From NCBI GenBank assembly GCA_902517315.1, contig CABYBP010000001.1, positions 1 to 64,000 of the forward strand: a DNA stretch of 64,000 nt, written 5' to 3'. Below are positions 1 through 9,014 of this stretch, piece by piece. The notes under the pieces were generated by a model. The model searched no databases. It was given only the letters and a program-made list of their open reading frames with translations, and had not been told where the DNA came from. This stretch comes from an uncultured Alphaproteobacteria bacterium (lineage in GTDB: Bacteria; Pseudomonadota; Alphaproteobacteria; HIMB59; GCA-002718135). Made by a program: the position numbers and the translations under genes. Position 1 is the first letter of the stretch. Each line of letters begins with the position of its first letter.

Positions 1-1
1 A

Positions 2-937
2 CCGTTTTTTTGGGTTTTCGTTTTAGTTCCAATTATCGATCTTTTATTACCTTACCTAAGTAAAGACGATATTGAGCTTAAAGAAAGTATGTTTCACAAT
101 TTTTCTATTTTAATAGTTCTTCCTTGCATTTTATTTTTAATTATATTTGGTTTAATCGTTGTTTCTGATTCCACTATCACATTATTAACTGCTGCCGCTT
201 TAGGGGCAGCTGTAGGGATGTCTGGCGGTTCTATCGGCATTACAACGGCACATGAACTTATTCATCGAAAAAATAAATTTATGCGAGGCATTGGTGTATT
301 TTTACTAGTTTTATGTTGTTATGGTCATTTTCGTATCGAGCATATTTATGGTCACCATTTGAATGTAGCTACAAAAGAAGATCCTGCTACAGCTAGAAGA
401 GGTGAAAATTTTTATTTTTATTTTATTCGTTGTGTAATCAATAGTGTTATTTCCTCTTGGAACATTGAGAAAAATATTCTCGATAGAAAAAATTTAAATA
501 CTTTTAGTTTCCAAAACAGAATGATTCATTATTTTGTTTTAGAATTTTTATTTTTATTAATCGCATTTTTAATTGCCGGTATGAATGGTTTGGTTTTTGT
601 TTTCTTTCATTCATTTGTTTCAATCATCCTACTGGAGTTAGTAAATTACATACAGCATTACGGATTAGAAAGAAGAAAAAAAAATGGAAGATATGAAAGA
701 TTTACAGATTTACATTCTTGGAATAGCCGTCATATCTCTGCTAATTGGTCAACGTTTAATTTAGGTCTTCATGCAGAGCATCACCAAAGTGCATCAAAAC
801 CCTACCCCCTTTTATCTCAAGAAGAAAAAGCAATTGAAATGCCTGCTAATTATTCCATCATGTTAATTATGGCCTTACTCCCCCCTTTGTGGTTTTTTGT
901 GATGGATAGAAAAATAGATAATTTAAAAACAATTTAA
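2..937 (+). CDS. alkB: Alkane 1-monooxygenase (AlkB family), 5'-truncated by window edge
   Basis: Integral-membrane non-heme diiron hydroxylase that oxidises medium-chain alkanes (or similar terminal methyl groups) using rubredoxin electrons. The reading frame stays open upstream of the first ATG (position 89) to the window edge and the 29 upstream residues look like AlkB sequence (FFWVFVLVPIIDLLLPYL), so the gene starts outside the window. All histidine boxes of the family are visible: HELIHRK (from nt 251), EHIYGHH, the NYIQHYGL motif, and LGLHAEHH near the C-terminus. Several hydrophobic segments separate them. No rubredoxin gene is seen nearby. Related membrane hydroxylases of the same superfamily share the boxes, so the exact substrate is inference. 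Confidence 0.88.
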   Translation, partial: PFFWVFVLVPIIDLLLPYLSKDDIELKESMFHNFSILIVLPCILFLIIFGLIVVSDSTITLLTAAALGAAVGMSGGSIGITTAHELIHRKNKFMRGIGVFLLVLCCYGHFRIEHIYGHHLNVATKEDPATARRGENFYFYFIRCVINSVISSWNIEKNILDRKNLNTFSFQNRMIHYFVLEFLFLLIAFLIAGMNGLVFVFFHSFVSIILLELVNYIQHYGLERRKKNGRYERFTDLHSWNSRHISANWSTFNLGLHAEHHQSASKPYPLLSQEEKAIEMPANYSIMLIMALLPPLWFFVMDRKIDNLKTI

Positions 938-943
938 TTAAAT

Positions 944-1627
944 ATGATAGATTTTTTTTCTAAGTTAAAAGATAATCGTATTTTTCAATTTTCTGTTGTT
1001 GTTATAATTATATTAAATGCCATTCTTATTGGTGCAACAACATATCAATTAGATCCTATATTTTTAAGTACTATTCATTTACTTGATTATGCGATCACTG
1101 TTTTTTTTGTTATTGAAATTTTAATTCGTTTTATCGGTGAAAAAGAAAAGAAAAATTTTCTAAAAGATGGCTGGAATGTATTTGATACAATCATAGTAGC
1201 AATTTCACTTATTCCTATTCCAAATAATTCTAGTTTCTTAGTTTTACGTCTTCTTCGTATATTTAGAGTTTTACGTTTAATATCAGTAATTCCAGAATTA
1301 AAAAAAATTATTGAAGCTATTCTTGCTTCTATAAAAAGAGTTTTTTTTGTTAGTCTGCTTCTATTTATTATTCTCTATATTTATGCAACAATGGGTTCAA
1401 TTTTATTTGGAGAAAACGATCCAGAACGATGGGCCGATCTAGGAATATCCTTAATTACACTTTTTCAAGTTTTAACGTTATCTAGTTGGGAAAATGTTAT
1501 GCTACCTATGCAAGCTATTTATTGGTGGGCTTGGATTTATTTCTTTAGTTTTATTTCAATTTGTTCAATTACAATATTGAATTTGGTAATTGCTATACTT
1601 GTAGATGTTGTAAATCATCAAAAATAG
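944..1627 (+). CDS. Voltage-gated sodium channel, one-domain NavBac type (NavRh-like)
   Basis: A 227-residue ion_trans protein with six membrane segments that would form a homotetrameric channel. S4 carries regularly spaced arginines at residues 102, 105, 108 and 111 (LRLLRIFRVLRLIS). The pore loop contains TLSSWE at residues 178-183 where classical NaChBac/NavAb channels have TLESW. From memory the same TLSSWE filter, with Glu183 three places on, is characteristic of NavRh from the marine alphaproteobacterium HIMB114. The protein ends soon after S6 (LVIAILVDVVNHQK), so there is almost no C-terminal coiled coil. It starts 6 bases after alkB and could be cotranscribed with it. Ion selectivity is inferred from family. 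Confidence 0.85.
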   Translation: MIDFFSKLKDNRIFQFSVVVIIILNAILIGATTYQLDPIFLSTIHLLDYAITVFFVIEILIRFIGEKEKKNFLKDGWNVFDTIIVAISLIPIPNNSSFLVLRLLRIFRVLRLISVIPELKKIIEAILASIKRVFFVSLLLFIILYIYATMGSILFGENDPERWADLGISLITLFQVLTLSSWENVMLPMQAIYWWAWIYFFSFISICSITILNLVIAILVDVVNHQK

Positions 1628-1686
1628 TATTGAAAAATAACATTAATATTTAATTATTAAGCTTTTTATGTTAAAATTATACCCAT

Positions 1687-1739
1687 AGCAGTTGTAGAAA
1701 CCTGCTCTAACAAAACTCCTGCAGTCGAAGAATACCTGC
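1687..1739 (+). repeat. Two similar small hairpins in the bactofilin leader
   Basis: Two copies of a short motif lie between the channel gene and the bactofilin start. Copy 1 is AGCAG (1687-1691), a 10-base loop, then CTGCT (1702-1706). Copy 2 is GCAG (1721-1724), an 11-base loop, then CTGC (1736-1739). The loops resemble each other (TTGTAGAAAC and TCGAAGAATAC). They could be an RNA leader element or an imperfect repeat, and no known riboswitch class was recognised. They lie 25 bases before a strong Shine-Dalgarno sequence at 1752-1760. Confidence 0.35.
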
Positions 1740-1763
1740 GTTAAAAAACATAAGGGAGGAAAA

Positions 1764-2216
1764 ATGTTTGATAAAAAAGATGATAATACAAATTCTACAC
1801 CTGATGTGTTTAGACCTGCTAAAGGATAAGCAAAAGTTGTAATTGGTCACGGCGTAGTTATTAATGGTGAAATTAAAAAAGCTGATGAAGTGCAAATTGA
1901 TGGTGAAGCCGATGTTACGATGAAAACAGATAATCTAGTAGTGGGTGCTACTGGTGACTGTAAGGGCGCTATTGAAACTCATAACGCTGATTTTTGGGGT
2001 GCATTTGATGGTGATATTAAAGCGTCTGGTACTCTTACTATTCAAGAACAAGGTAAAGTATCAGGTAAAATAGAATACCAAAATTTACAAATCAAACTTG
2101 GTGGTCAAATAAGTGGTGACATTAAACTTTCTGATAAAATTCAATCAATTAAAAAAGATACAAAACCTTCAGATGAGAATAATGTTTCATTGCAAGAATC
2201 TATAAAAAAAGAATAA
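1764..2216 (+). pseudogene. Bactofilin with in-frame TAA stop at codon 22
   Basis: Bactofilins are small beta-helical, polymer-forming cytoskeletal proteins. A good start exists at ATG 1764 behind GGGAGGA, reading MFDKKDDNTNSTPDVFRPAKG, and is then closed by TAA at 1827-1829. The same frame continues immediately with AKVVIGHGVVINGEIKKADE and the repeat core (DGEADV, GATGDCKG, GDIKASG, GQISGDIK) to 2216, as expected of an intact bactofilin of about 150 residues. The only downstream in-frame start near the break is GTG at 1890, with no good Shine-Dalgarno; it would lose the first beta turns. A CAA to TAA transition would explain the break. Sequencing error, a population variant or true decay are all possible. 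Confidence 0.7.
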
Positions 2217-2226
2217 GTTAATAATA

Positions 2227-2631
2227 ATGAAAGAAAGATTATTTAAACCTTTACATTGGATAATGTTGACCCTTATCTCTCTGGATTTTATTGATACGTC
2301 TTATCGAATTACGTATGGATACTTTTCAGGACAAGGTGTTCAGCCACCTGTTGGAGATTTTAACGTTCAACTCTCAACTTTAGATTTTATTGTAAGTATT
2401 ATCTTTCAGTTAGCAATCGCTTACACAATTTATATGTTGTACAGCATGAAAAAAAGTGGTGGGTATTATTTAGTAGGTTTAAATATTCTTTTTGTGATTT
2501 ATGGATTTGTTTTAGGTCCATTTAGTACAGTGCCTGCTGGTGAAGTTATTCCACTAATAGCTGGTTTTATGGTCTTCTATATTATTTTAGTCATTGGCAT
2601 ACCTTATTTGTATTCCGACAAATACGAATAA
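2227..2631 (+). CDS. Hypothetical membrane protein, 134 aa
   Basis: Not recognised as a named family. It has about four hydrophobic segments (around residues 8-25, 50-72, 80-100 and 105-128) with short polar loops, and a charged C-terminal tail ending DKYE. It lies 10 bases after the bactofilin stop on the same strand, so the two may be cotranscribed. No catalytic motif is visible. Composition matches its neighbours, giving no sign of recent transfer. Confidence 0.6.
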   Translation: MKERLFKPLHWIMLTLISLDFIDTSYRITYGYFSGQGVQPPVGDFNVQLSTLDFIVSIIFQLAIAYTIYMLYSMKKSGGYYLVGLNILFVIYGFVLGPFSTVPAGEVIPLIAGFMVFYIILVIGIPYLYSDKYE

Positions 2632-2659
2632 GATTTATAAATTATGTTATTAAATATTT

Positions 2660-2944
2660 TTACAGAAGTATATTTTTATACTTTTTCTTGAATTGATTTA
2701 GTCTTTCTCTTCCATTGAAATCTAATCTATAGGATGTAAATAAATCTTTTTTGGTGCCCATATCAATTTTGGAAACACTAACAAATTTTAGATCTATATC
2801 TTCTACATCATCCATGTTTCTAACAAGTAAAGCTAATTTCCATTCTAATTCTTTGCTACGAAGATTTTCTGGAATAGTATCTTCTTTGTCTGAATTATTT
2901 TTATTTTGGCTAAATAAATTAGATATATTGTCTAAAATTTTCAT
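2660..2944 (-). CDS. Hypothetical protein, 94 aa
   Basis: A small charged protein with no recognised domain. The N-terminus (MKILDNISNLFSQ) could form a short amphipathic helix, followed by an Asn/Asp/Lys-rich linker and a mixed alpha/beta segment ending in a basic tail. A smaller plus-strand ORF covers the same bases (2751-2951), but the minus-strand product has a more protein-like composition and is preferred. It converges with the membrane protein upstream. Function unknown. Confidence 0.5.
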   Translation of the reverse strand: MKILDNISNLFSQNKNNSDKEDTIPENLRSKELEWKLALLVRNMDDVEDIDLKFVSVSKIDMGTKKDLFTSYRLDFNGRERLNQFKKKYKNILL

Positions 2945-3065
2945 AATTTAAATATAGTTTTTGGAATTGAAAGTTCAAATAGATTAACTTTTATCGATAA
3001 GAACTAATTAATTTTAATAACATTATAAGATTTAATTGAATTGTAACAAATATGTATTATTTAAT

Positions 3066-3165
3066 TATTAGAACGATTTGACTCTATTGCGGTTCACAAG
3101 CAGCTAAAATGAGATACGTATAAAATTATCCTCCCATTAAGAGAAATGGTGAGGATTTTTTTTTT
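3066..3165 (+). ncRNA. Candidate terminated leader RNA or small RNA
   Basis: The roughly 100 bases before the strong terminator at 3128-3165 encode no protein and end about 18 bases before the next start codon. A weak promoter-like pair (TTAATT at about 3032, 17-base spacer, TATTAT at 3055) would start a transcript near 3066. Such a terminated leader could be an attenuator or riboswitch controlling the 86-residue gene, or an independent small RNA. No known class was recognised: part of it (GGTTCACAAGC) vaguely resembles a preQ1-I half site but the rest does not fit. Confidence 0.35.
3128..3165 (+). terminator. Strong Rho-independent terminator
   Basis: ATCCTCCCATT (3128-3138) pairs with AATGGTGAGGAT (3145-3156) with one bulged T. 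The loop is six bases and the stem is followed by a run of ten T (3156-3165). It is oriented for plus-strand transcription and lies directly in front of the Shine-Dalgarno of the next gene, an unusual place for a simple end-of-operon terminator because the upstream coding gene on this strand ended about 500 bases earlier. Confidence 0.75.
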
Positions 3166-3183
3166 GAATAAATGGAGAAAAAT

Positions 3184-3444
3184 ATGAACTTATGTGTTGT
3201 TACAAAAGGAACATTTACAAAAGATGATTATATGGAATTATATAATTATTTTAAAGAAGATATAGCTAAATACACAGATGGCTTTGATATGGCTTTTGTA
3301 AAAGATGGTCATGTTATTAGTATGGCAAATGTTACTGACCAAGATAAATTTTATGCTTTATTTGAAGATCCAAAATCAAAAGAATTTGATGCAAAATTTA
3401 ATAGTACAGACACTGTGTACACTTTAGAGAAGCAAGAATATTAA
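3184..3444 (+). CDS. Hypothetical protein, 86 aa (possible dimeric alpha/beta-barrel fold)
   Basis: Not assigned to a named family. The start at ATG 3184 is chosen over the in-frame ATG at 3172 because GGAG at 3174-3177 sits at ideal distance from it. The protein ([20 protein letters not shown] to YTLEKQEY) alternates beta-strand-like and helical segments and ends in a beta strand, reminiscent of small ferredoxin-like proteins of the antibiotic-monooxygenase or EthD kind; that is a fold guess only. It may be controlled by the terminator just upstream. The stop overlaps the ureG stop on the other strand by a few bases. Confidence 0.6.
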   Translation: MNLCVVTKGTFTKDDYMELYNYFKEDIAKYTDGFDMAFVKDGHVISMANVTDQDKFYALFEDPKSKEFDAKFNSTDTVYTLEKQEY

Positions 3445-4052
3445 ATCCCACCTTGAGAAATTAAGAAGTCAGAAATTTTTTCTATTCCGTTATTATTTTT
3501 CATTTCACCGAAAACATAAGGTAACCCATTTCTGGCTTCCTTTACATCCTCTTCCATTTGATCAATATTAACATAGACATGAGGTGCTAAATCAACTTTA
3601 TTAACTACCAACAAATCTGATTTTTTTATAGCAGGAGCTTTTTTTCTTGGAATGTCAGCTCCTTGGGCAACATCAATCATATAAATTGTTAAATCGACTA
3701 ACTCTGGACTAAAAGTAGCTGCCAAATTATCGCCGCCTGATTCAATAAGTATTAATTCTAAATCAGGAAATTTATTTTTCATTTCATCAACGGCTAGTAA
3801 ATTAATTGAACAATCTTCTCGGATAGCCGTATGGGGACACCCACCTGTTTCAACGCCTTTAATTCTTTCCATAGGAAGAACTTGAGCTCTCATTAAATAT
3901 TCTGCATCTTCAGTTGTATAAATATCATTTGATATTACTGCCATTGAAATTCTGTTTGATAAATGACGGCATAAAGCTTCTGTTAAGCTAGTTTTTCCTG
4001 TTCCTATTCCTCCACCTATACCAACTTTTAACGGACCATTTATATTGTTCAT
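3441..4052 (-). CDS. ureG: Urease accessory GTPase UreG
   Basis: SIMIBI-class GTPase that drives nickel insertion into urease within the UreD-F-G complex. The N-terminus has the P-loop [16 protein letters not shown], followed by metal- and switch-region sequence including the nickel-relay motif CPH ([13 protein letters not shown]), and [16 protein letters not shown]. The guanine-specificity motif NKVD follows. Length 203 residues is normal. It is the last gene of the cluster and overlaps ureF by 4 bases (ATG within the ureF stop region), implying translational coupling. Confidence 0.96.
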   Translation of the reverse strand: MNNINGPLKVGIGGGIGTGKTSLTEALCRHLSNRISMAVISNDIYTTEDAEYLMRAQVLPMERIKGVETGGCPHTAIREDCSINLLAVDEMKNKFPDLELILIESGGDNLAATFSPELVDLTIYMIDVAQGADIPRKKAPAIKKSDLLVVNKVDLAPHVYVNIDQMEEDVKEARNGLPYVFGEMKNNNGIEKISDFLISQGGI

Positions 4053-4684
4053 GTTAAATAAATCCTTGAATCTAAATTTTCATGTTTAATTGCAAAAATA
4101 TCACCAATAAAAAAACTCGTTCCAATATCTTTAAGAGTTAATTGGTATGATTGATCTAAAAATTTTTGTATTTGATCAATAAAATTAACATTTAATATTT
4201 GTCCATCTTTTTGTGACATAGGAATATGCTTTACACAAACATTAATTAAGTTTGAAATATATGACTGGAAATAAAATTTAATTAAGTCATCAAATTTTAT
4301 ATTAAAATGAAGAGCTGCTTTGCTAATACAATAAACAAAAGATGTATTTTCTTCTAATACTAGCTCCCAACTATCTTTCATTATTTTTCGAAATGAATTA
4401 CCCATATCAATCATTTCTGTATGTCTTTCTTTGGAAGAGGCACTTGCTAGAATTAAGTCATTAATTTCTTCACCCATATATACAGATTTTAAAAAAATAT
4501 AATCATTTCGAAGACTGCCATAAAATAATAATGCTTCTAAATATTCTCTGACATCATCTCTATTTTTAATTTTATCATCATCTATTAGTGCTTCCAAACC
4601 ATGTGAGTATGCGTAGGAACCAACAGGAAAAGATGATGAAAACCATATTTGTAATATTTGTAAAGGATCTTTTATTTTTTTCAT
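4049..4684 (-). CDS. ureF: Urease accessory protein UreF
   Basis: All-helical UreF acts with UreD and UreG to deliver nickel and CO2 to apo-urease. Typical motifs: [20 protein letters not shown] at the N-terminus, and [18 protein letters not shown] near the C-terminus. A longer frame begins inside ureE, but the start at 4684 is chosen because it immediately follows the ureE stop and gives [12 protein letters not shown], the expected UreF N-terminus (211 residues). It ends overlapping ureG. Confidence 0.93.
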   Translation of the reverse strand: MKKIKDPLQILQIWFSSSFPVGSYAYSHGLEALIDDDKIKNRDDVREYLEALLFYGSLRNDYIFLKSVYMGEEINDLILASASSKERHTEMIDMGNSFRKIMKDSWELVLEENTSFVYCISKAALHFNIKFDDLIKFYFQSYISNLINVCVKHIPMSQKDGQILNVNFIDQIQKFLDQSYQLTLKDIGTSFFIGDIFAIKHENLDSRIYLT

Positions 4685-4685
4685 T

Positions 4686-5132
4686 TTAGTGTTTATGACT
4701 ATGAGTACGTCCCATACCGTAAGCTCCACCTTCAGGTTTAAATTTTTCAAAAACTTTTTTTACATTCCCGTGTAATTTTAAAATCATATCTAAAATTACA
4801 GCATCATCTTGAATAAGAATTCTTTTCTCTTCAATTTGACAAGGTAAATGCCTGTTACCAATATGCCAAATAATATGTTTTAAATTATTACCTGTAATTT
4901 CAATCAAATTTTCTTCTTTTGACACTACTTGAATTAAATTTCCATTTTCTAATTCAAAATAATGATCTTCATCCATACTGACTGTTTCTTCAAGATTAAC
5001 TAAAAATTCTGTACCATTATCTGTTGTTAATTTTTTTCGTCGTATAAATCGTTCTTCATAAGATAAAGTAATTTCATCTTGTATATTTTTACTAGCATCT
5101 TTGTGATCTGTTATTTTAAAAGCTGTTTGCAT
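4686..5132 (-). CDS. ureE: Urease accessory nickel chaperone UreE
   Basis: Homodimeric nickel metallochaperone. It has the N-terminal peptide-binding-like domain (EERFIRRKKLTTDNGTEFLV), a central metal-binding domain (IIWHIGNRHLPCQIEEKRIL) and a very short histidine tail, THSHKH, at the extreme C-terminus, much shorter than the long His-rich tails of enteric UreE. It sits 5 bases after ureC and directly before ureF in a single operon. Confidence 0.93.
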   Translation of the reverse strand: MQTAFKITDHKDASKNIQDEITLSYEERFIRRKKLTTDNGTEFLVNLEETVSMDEDHYFELENGNLIQVVSKEENLIEITGNNLKHIIWHIGNRHLPCQIEEKRILIQDDAVILDMILKLHGNVKKVFEKFKPEGGAYGMGRTHSHKH

Positions 5133-5137
5133 AAAAT

Positions 5138-6844
5138 TTAATACATGAAATAACGTTGAGCTAAAGGTAGTATTTTAGCAGGCTCACAGGTAATTAATTC
5201 TCCATCTGCCTTAACTTCATAAGTTTCTGGATTAACTTCTATATTTGGACAATAATCATTTAATACCATATCTTTTTTAGAAATTTTTCTAATATTTTTA
5301 ACTGGCAATAAAGATTTGCTAATTCCAGAATTTTTGAATGAATTTTTATCTAAAGAAGCTTTACTTACAAATGTTGCAGTAGATTTTTCTAATGATTTTC
5401 CAAAAGAAGAAAACATTGGTCGTGAATACACTGGTTGAGGTGTTGGAATAGAAGCATTCGGATCACCCATTTGCGAACAAGAAATACTTCCACCTTGCAA
5501 AACCATTTCAGGCTTAACACCAAAAAAAGCAGTATCCCAAATGACAATATCTGCGCGTTTATTCTTTTCGATACTGCCAATATGATCGGAAATACCATGA
5601 GCAATGGCAGGATTAATTGTATATTTAGCTATATAACGTTTAACACGTAAATTATCATTATCACCCTGCTCTTCCTTTAATTGCCCACGTTGTACTTTCA
5701 TTTTATGTGCTGTTTGCCATGTTCTTATAATAACTTCACCAACACGCCCCATTGCTTGACTATCAGATGCAATGATTGAAAATGCACCCATATCATGCAG
5801 TATATCTTCAGCAGCAATGGTTTCTTTTCGAATTCGACTTTCAGCAAATGCTACATCTTCAGGTATTGATTTATCAAGGTGATGACAAACCATTAACATG
5901 TCTAGGTGTTCCTCAACTGTGTTAATTGTATAAGGTCTTGTTGGGTTTGTTGATGATGGAATAACATACTGTTCTCCACATACTTTAATTATATCCGGTG
6001 CATGACCTCCGCCTGCTCCCTCCGTATGAAATGCGTGAATGGTTCTTCCATTAATTGCTTTAATAGTACTCTCTACAAATCCACTTTCATTCAAAGTATC
6101 AGTGTGAATCATAACTTGAATATCATGTACATCAGCTACATTTAAACAATTATCGATAGCTGCTGGAGTTGTGCCCCAATCTTCATGTAGTTTTAATGAA
6201 CTTGCGCCAGCAATTACTTGCTCTTCAAGTGCTTTGGGTAATGAACTATTTCCTTTACCAGCAAAAGCTAAATTCATAGAAAAAGCATCAGCAGATTGTA
6301 TCATTCTCTCTATATGCCATGGTCCGGGGGTAACAGTCGTTGCTAATGTTCCATGAGCAGGACCAGTTCCTCCTCCTAACATCGTTGTTATACCTGAATG
6401 AAGTGCATCATCAATTTGTTGAGGACAAATAAAATGAATATGACTATCAAAGCCTCCTGCTGTAATAATTTTTCCCTCACCGGCAATAATTTCTGTTCCA
6501 GGTCCTATAACAATATTTACATTTGGTTGAGTATCTGGATTACCAGCCTTTCCAATCTCATTAATTAAACCATCTTTAAGACCAATATCAGCTTTATAAA
6601 TTCCTTTTACATCAACAATTAAAGCGTTTGTTATAACTGTATCGACTGCACCATCTTGTCGGGATACTTGAGACTGCCCCATTCCATCTCGAATGACTTT
6701 TCCTCCACCAAATTTTACTTCTTCACCGTAAGTTGTTAAATCTTTTTCTACTTCAATAAAAAGTTCTGTGTCAGCAAGTCTAATTTTATCTCCGCTTGTT
6801 GGGCCATACATATCGGCATAAGAATCTCTATTTATTTTTTTCAT
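5138..6844 (-). CDS. ureC: Urease alpha subunit UreC
   Basis: Catalytic dinickel subunit that hydrolyses urea to ammonia and carbamate. The 568-residue length is normal. Nickel ligands are all visible: HIH in [10 protein letters not shown], the carbamylated lysine in [10 protein letters not shown] (about residue 219), histidines in [11 protein letters not shown] and [14 protein letters not shown], and the aspartate in [15 protein letters not shown]. The catalytic flap histidine is in the [14 protein letters not shown] region. The gene overlaps ureB by one base. No alteration of key residues was noticed. Confidence 0.98.
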   Translation of the reverse strand: MKKINRDSYADMYGPTSGDKIRLADTELFIEVEKDLTTYGEEVKFGGGKVIRDGMGQSQVSRQDGAVDTVITNALIVDVKGIYKADIGLKDGLINEIGKAGNPDTQPNVNIVIGPGTEIIAGEGKIITAGGFDSHIHFICPQQIDDALHSGITTMLGGGTGPAHGTLATTVTPGPWHIERMIQSADAFSMNLAFAGKGNSSLPKALEEQVIAGASSLKLHEDWGTTPAAIDNCLNVADVHDIQVMIHTDTLNESGFVESTIKAINGRTIHAFHTEGAGGGHAPDIIKVCGEQYVIPSSTNPTRPYTINTVEEHLDMLMVCHHLDKSIPEDVAFAESRIRKETIAAEDILHDMGAFSIIASDSQAMGRVGEVIIRTWQTAHKMKVQRGQLKEEQGDNDNLRVKRYIAKYTINPAIAHGISDHIGSIEKNKRADIVIWDTAFFGVKPEMVLQGGSISCSQMGDPNASIPTPQPVYSRPMFSSFGKSLEKSTATFVSKASLDKNSFKNSGISKSLLPVKNIRKISKKDMVLNDYCPNIEVNPETYEVKADGELITCEPAKILPLAQRYFMY

Positions 6845-7152
6845 TATAATTGACCCATTACTTTCTTATTGAAACCAAATATCTTTCTATCTCCACTTAT
6901 TGGAATTAATTCTACATCTTTTGATTGACCTGGTTCAAATCGTACAGCGGTACCAGATGGTATGTCTAAACGCATACCATTTGATTTTTCTCTATCAAAT
7001 TTTAAATATTCATTAGTTTCAGCAAAATGATAATGACTCCCAACTTGTATAGGTCGATCGCCACTATTTGAAACTTTTAACGTAATTGAATTACGATCAT
7101 CATTCAACTTAATATCACTATCTTGTTTTGTTATTACTTCTCCTGGTTTCAT
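6844..7152 (-). CDS. ureB: Urease beta subunit UreB
   Basis: Small structural subunit of the (UreA-UreB-UreC)3 enzyme. It begins [16 protein letters not shown] and contains the family signature [19 protein letters not shown] and [17 protein letters not shown]. At 102 residues it is a separate beta subunit, not fused to gamma as in Helicobacter. One-base overlaps with both ureA and ureC indicate a tightly coupled operon. Confidence 0.96.
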   Translation of the reverse strand: MKPGEVITKQDSDIKLNDDRNSITLKVSNSGDRPIQVGSHYHFAETNEYLKFDREKSNGMRLDIPSGTAVRFEPGQSKDVELIPISGDRKIFGFNKKVMGQL

Positions 7153-7454
7153 TATCTAATCGGCTTATGAACTGTTACTAATTTTGTGCCATCAGGAAAT
7201 GTTGCTTCAACTTGCACTTCAGGGATCATATCTTGAATTCCATCCATGCAATCTTCTTTTTTTACTACATGAGCGCCTGTTTCCATTAATTCAGATACCA
7301 TTTTTCCATCTCTTGCACCTTCTATGACAAAATCTGTTATCAACGCTATAGCTTCTGGATAATTAAGCTTAACTCCTCTTTCTAAACGTTTTCTGGCAAC
7401 ATTAGCTGCCATACTCACCATCAACTTATCTTTTTCTCTTGGTGTTAATTTCAT
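7152..7454 (-). CDS. ureA: Urease gamma subunit UreA
   Basis: Smallest urease subunit, 100 residues. It starts [20 protein letters not shown] and shows the typical [21 protein letters not shown] and [18 protein letters not shown] segments. It follows ureD without a gap and overlaps ureB by one base, so the order is ureD-A-B-C-E-F-G. Confidence 0.96.
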   Translation of the reverse strand: MKLTPREKDKLMVSMAANVARKRLERGVKLNYPEAIALITDFVIEGARDGKMVSELMETGAHVVKKEDCMDGIQDMIPEVQVEATFPDGTKLVTVHKPIR

Positions 7455-8249
7455 TTATAGATCCCAACTTTTTGGTAGTTTACCATTTATTATATTTTTC
7501 ATAATGAAATTTAGTGTTTTTTTTAAATCATAATTATCATCTGCTAAGCACCTAATAACAATCTTATCATCAAATTTTGTGATTTCACAATAATGATTTT
7601 CAATGTTTTTTATAGTTTTTCTTAATTCAGGTTCAAGTTGATGAATAATTTCACCAATAATCAGAATTGTTGATAATGAAGATTGACTATCAAATGTATA
7701 ATTATTTTTATAATTTTCAATCATTGACCCTTGCATATTGATAGCCTCAAAATGTTTTAAAGAATTATTGACATTAATTTTCCATTGATCAGAAAAAGAA
7801 ATATTTTTAATTTTTTCAGACATTGCTTTTCTTCCAAAAATTGATGTTTCACAAAAAATCAAATTAGAATTATCTGATAGATTAACATTAATTTTTCTTC
7901 TTAATTTTGAATTATCAAATAAAATTAATTCTTTTGGGAGCCAATGCAAAGTAGAATTATTTAGATTAATGTTTATTTCTACTCTAGCAGGGTCACCAAT
8001 TCCTGCATAAATTTTTTCTGCAGCTTGTGTACAAATACTTAATTGAGAATTATTAATAATAGAATTAATTTCAATATTATCATTACAAGTAATTCCACCA
8101 GCCGTATTAATTAAGACTAATTCTTTATATTCATTATAATTTTTAGGATTTAAGATTTTACAACAACCACTTTGAAAAAATTTTTGAAAATTATTATTTA
8201 ATAATTCTATATCTATTTTTCCATTTGATCTTTGGAGTAATTTATCCAT
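7455..8249 (-). CDS. ureD: Urease accessory protein UreD (UreH)
   Basis: Scaffold that binds apo-urease and recruits UreF and UreG. Conserved patterns are visible though divergent: QSGCCKIL, LVLINTAGGITCNDNIEI, AAEKIYAG, and LPKELILFDNSKLRRKINV. At 264 residues it is normal length, AT-rich and Asn/Lys-rich. It is the first gene of the cluster; the 93 bases before it show no clear terminator, so read-through from the YczE-like gene upstream is possible. No urea transporter gene (urtABCDE) is present in the window. Confidence 0.92.
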   Translation of the reverse strand: MDKLLQRSNGKIDIELLNNNFQKFFQSGCCKILNPKNYNEYKELVLINTAGGITCNDNIEINSIINNSQLSICTQAAEKIYAGIGDPARVEININLNNSTLHWLPKELILFDNSKLRRKINVNLSDNSNLIFCETSIFGRKAMSEKIKNISFSDQWKINVNNSLKHFEAINMQGSMIENYKNNYTFDSQSSLSTILIIGEIIHQLEPELRKTIKNIENHYCEITKFDDKIVIRCLADDNYDLKKTLNFIMKNIINGKLPKSWDL

Positions 8250-8342
8250 TATTGTTTGATTAAGTATAATCGAAACAAAATTTAAGAAAATAAAATACTT
8301 AATGGTTTAGGATTAAAAATTATTAATAAATAATAGTTAAAC

Positions 8343-9014
8343 TTAATTTTTCCTATAAATTTTAGCAACAAAAAACAAACCAAAGGATACTGAGAAACCT
8401 ATTCCTATTGCATAAATTAGTGTTCCTATTCCAACAATTCCACCTAAAAAAAATCCTATTACTACCGCAGATATTTCAAGCAGTGTTCTAATAATTGAAA
8501 TTGAAAAATTAGTTTGCTTATTTAATCCAGTCATTAATCCATCTCTTGGTCCTGGTCCTAAATTTGCAGATAAATAAAAACCACTTCCAATACCTATTAT
8601 TAAAATACCAATTAATACTTGTAAAAATTTAAATAAGAAATCTTTAGGATAAGGAAGATAGATCAATGAAAGATCTAAAATAATAGATATTAAAATTGCA
8701 TTTAATATTGTTCCAATACCTGGCTTTTGTTTAAGTGGAAACCAAAGTAACAATACTGCAACACTTACAAAAAATGTTGTAATACCTATTGTGTAACCAG
8801 TTTTAAATGCTAATCCCTGATGTAACACGAACCAAGGAGACACTCCTAAATTTGCAGTAATTAATAATGCTTCACCAATACCAAAAAGTATAAGTCCAAA
8901 AACTAAATAAAAGATTGTAATTTTTTTTGGCTTAAGATTATATTCTAATGGGGAGCTCCAATATAATTTTGGAATTTCTTTAAGCCTTAATATGTAAATA
9001 AAAATTTTTACCAT
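8343..9014 (-). CDS. YczE/YitT-like integral membrane protein
   Basis: A 223-residue protein with about five or six membrane segments. It has the hallmark ANLGVSPWFVLHQGL followed later by ANLGPGPRDGLMTGLNKQTN, typical of YczE/YyaS-type proteins of unknown function. Its start overlaps the end of the dimethylarginine hydrolase gene by 7 bases, indicating coupling, and the urease cluster lies 93 bases downstream on the same strand. A transport role for a nitrogen compound is possible from context but only inference. Confidence 0.75.
   Translation of the reverse strand: MVKIFIYILRLKEIPKLYWSSPLEYNLKPKKITIFYLVFGLILFGIGEALLITANLGVSPWFVLHQGLAFKTGYTIGITTFFVSVAVLLLWFPLKQKPGIGTILNAILISIILDLSLIYLPYPKDFLFKFLQVLIGILIIGIGSGFYLSANLGPGPRDGLMTGLNKQTNFSISIIRTLLEISAVVIGFFLGGIVGIGTLIYAIGIGFSVSFGLFFVAKIYRKN

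Noticed and set aside
1707..1895. 62-codon minus-strand ORF over the bactofilin start
   Set aside because: Covers the bactofilin leader and first codons in antisense; Phe/Ile/Cys-rich composition is typical of a shadow frame.
2751..2951. 66-codon plus-strand ORF
   Set aside because: It is the mirror of the 94-residue minus-strand ORF, has less protein-like composition and no Shine-Dalgarno.
3078..3110. GGTTCACAAGC resembling the start of a preQ1-I riboswitch
   Set aside because: The remaining consensus (C-rich strand and AAAAAACTA tail) is missing.
4685..4750. N-terminal extension of UreF
   Set aside because: It overlaps the end of ureE and shows no UreF similarity; the ATG at 4684 gives the expected N-terminus.
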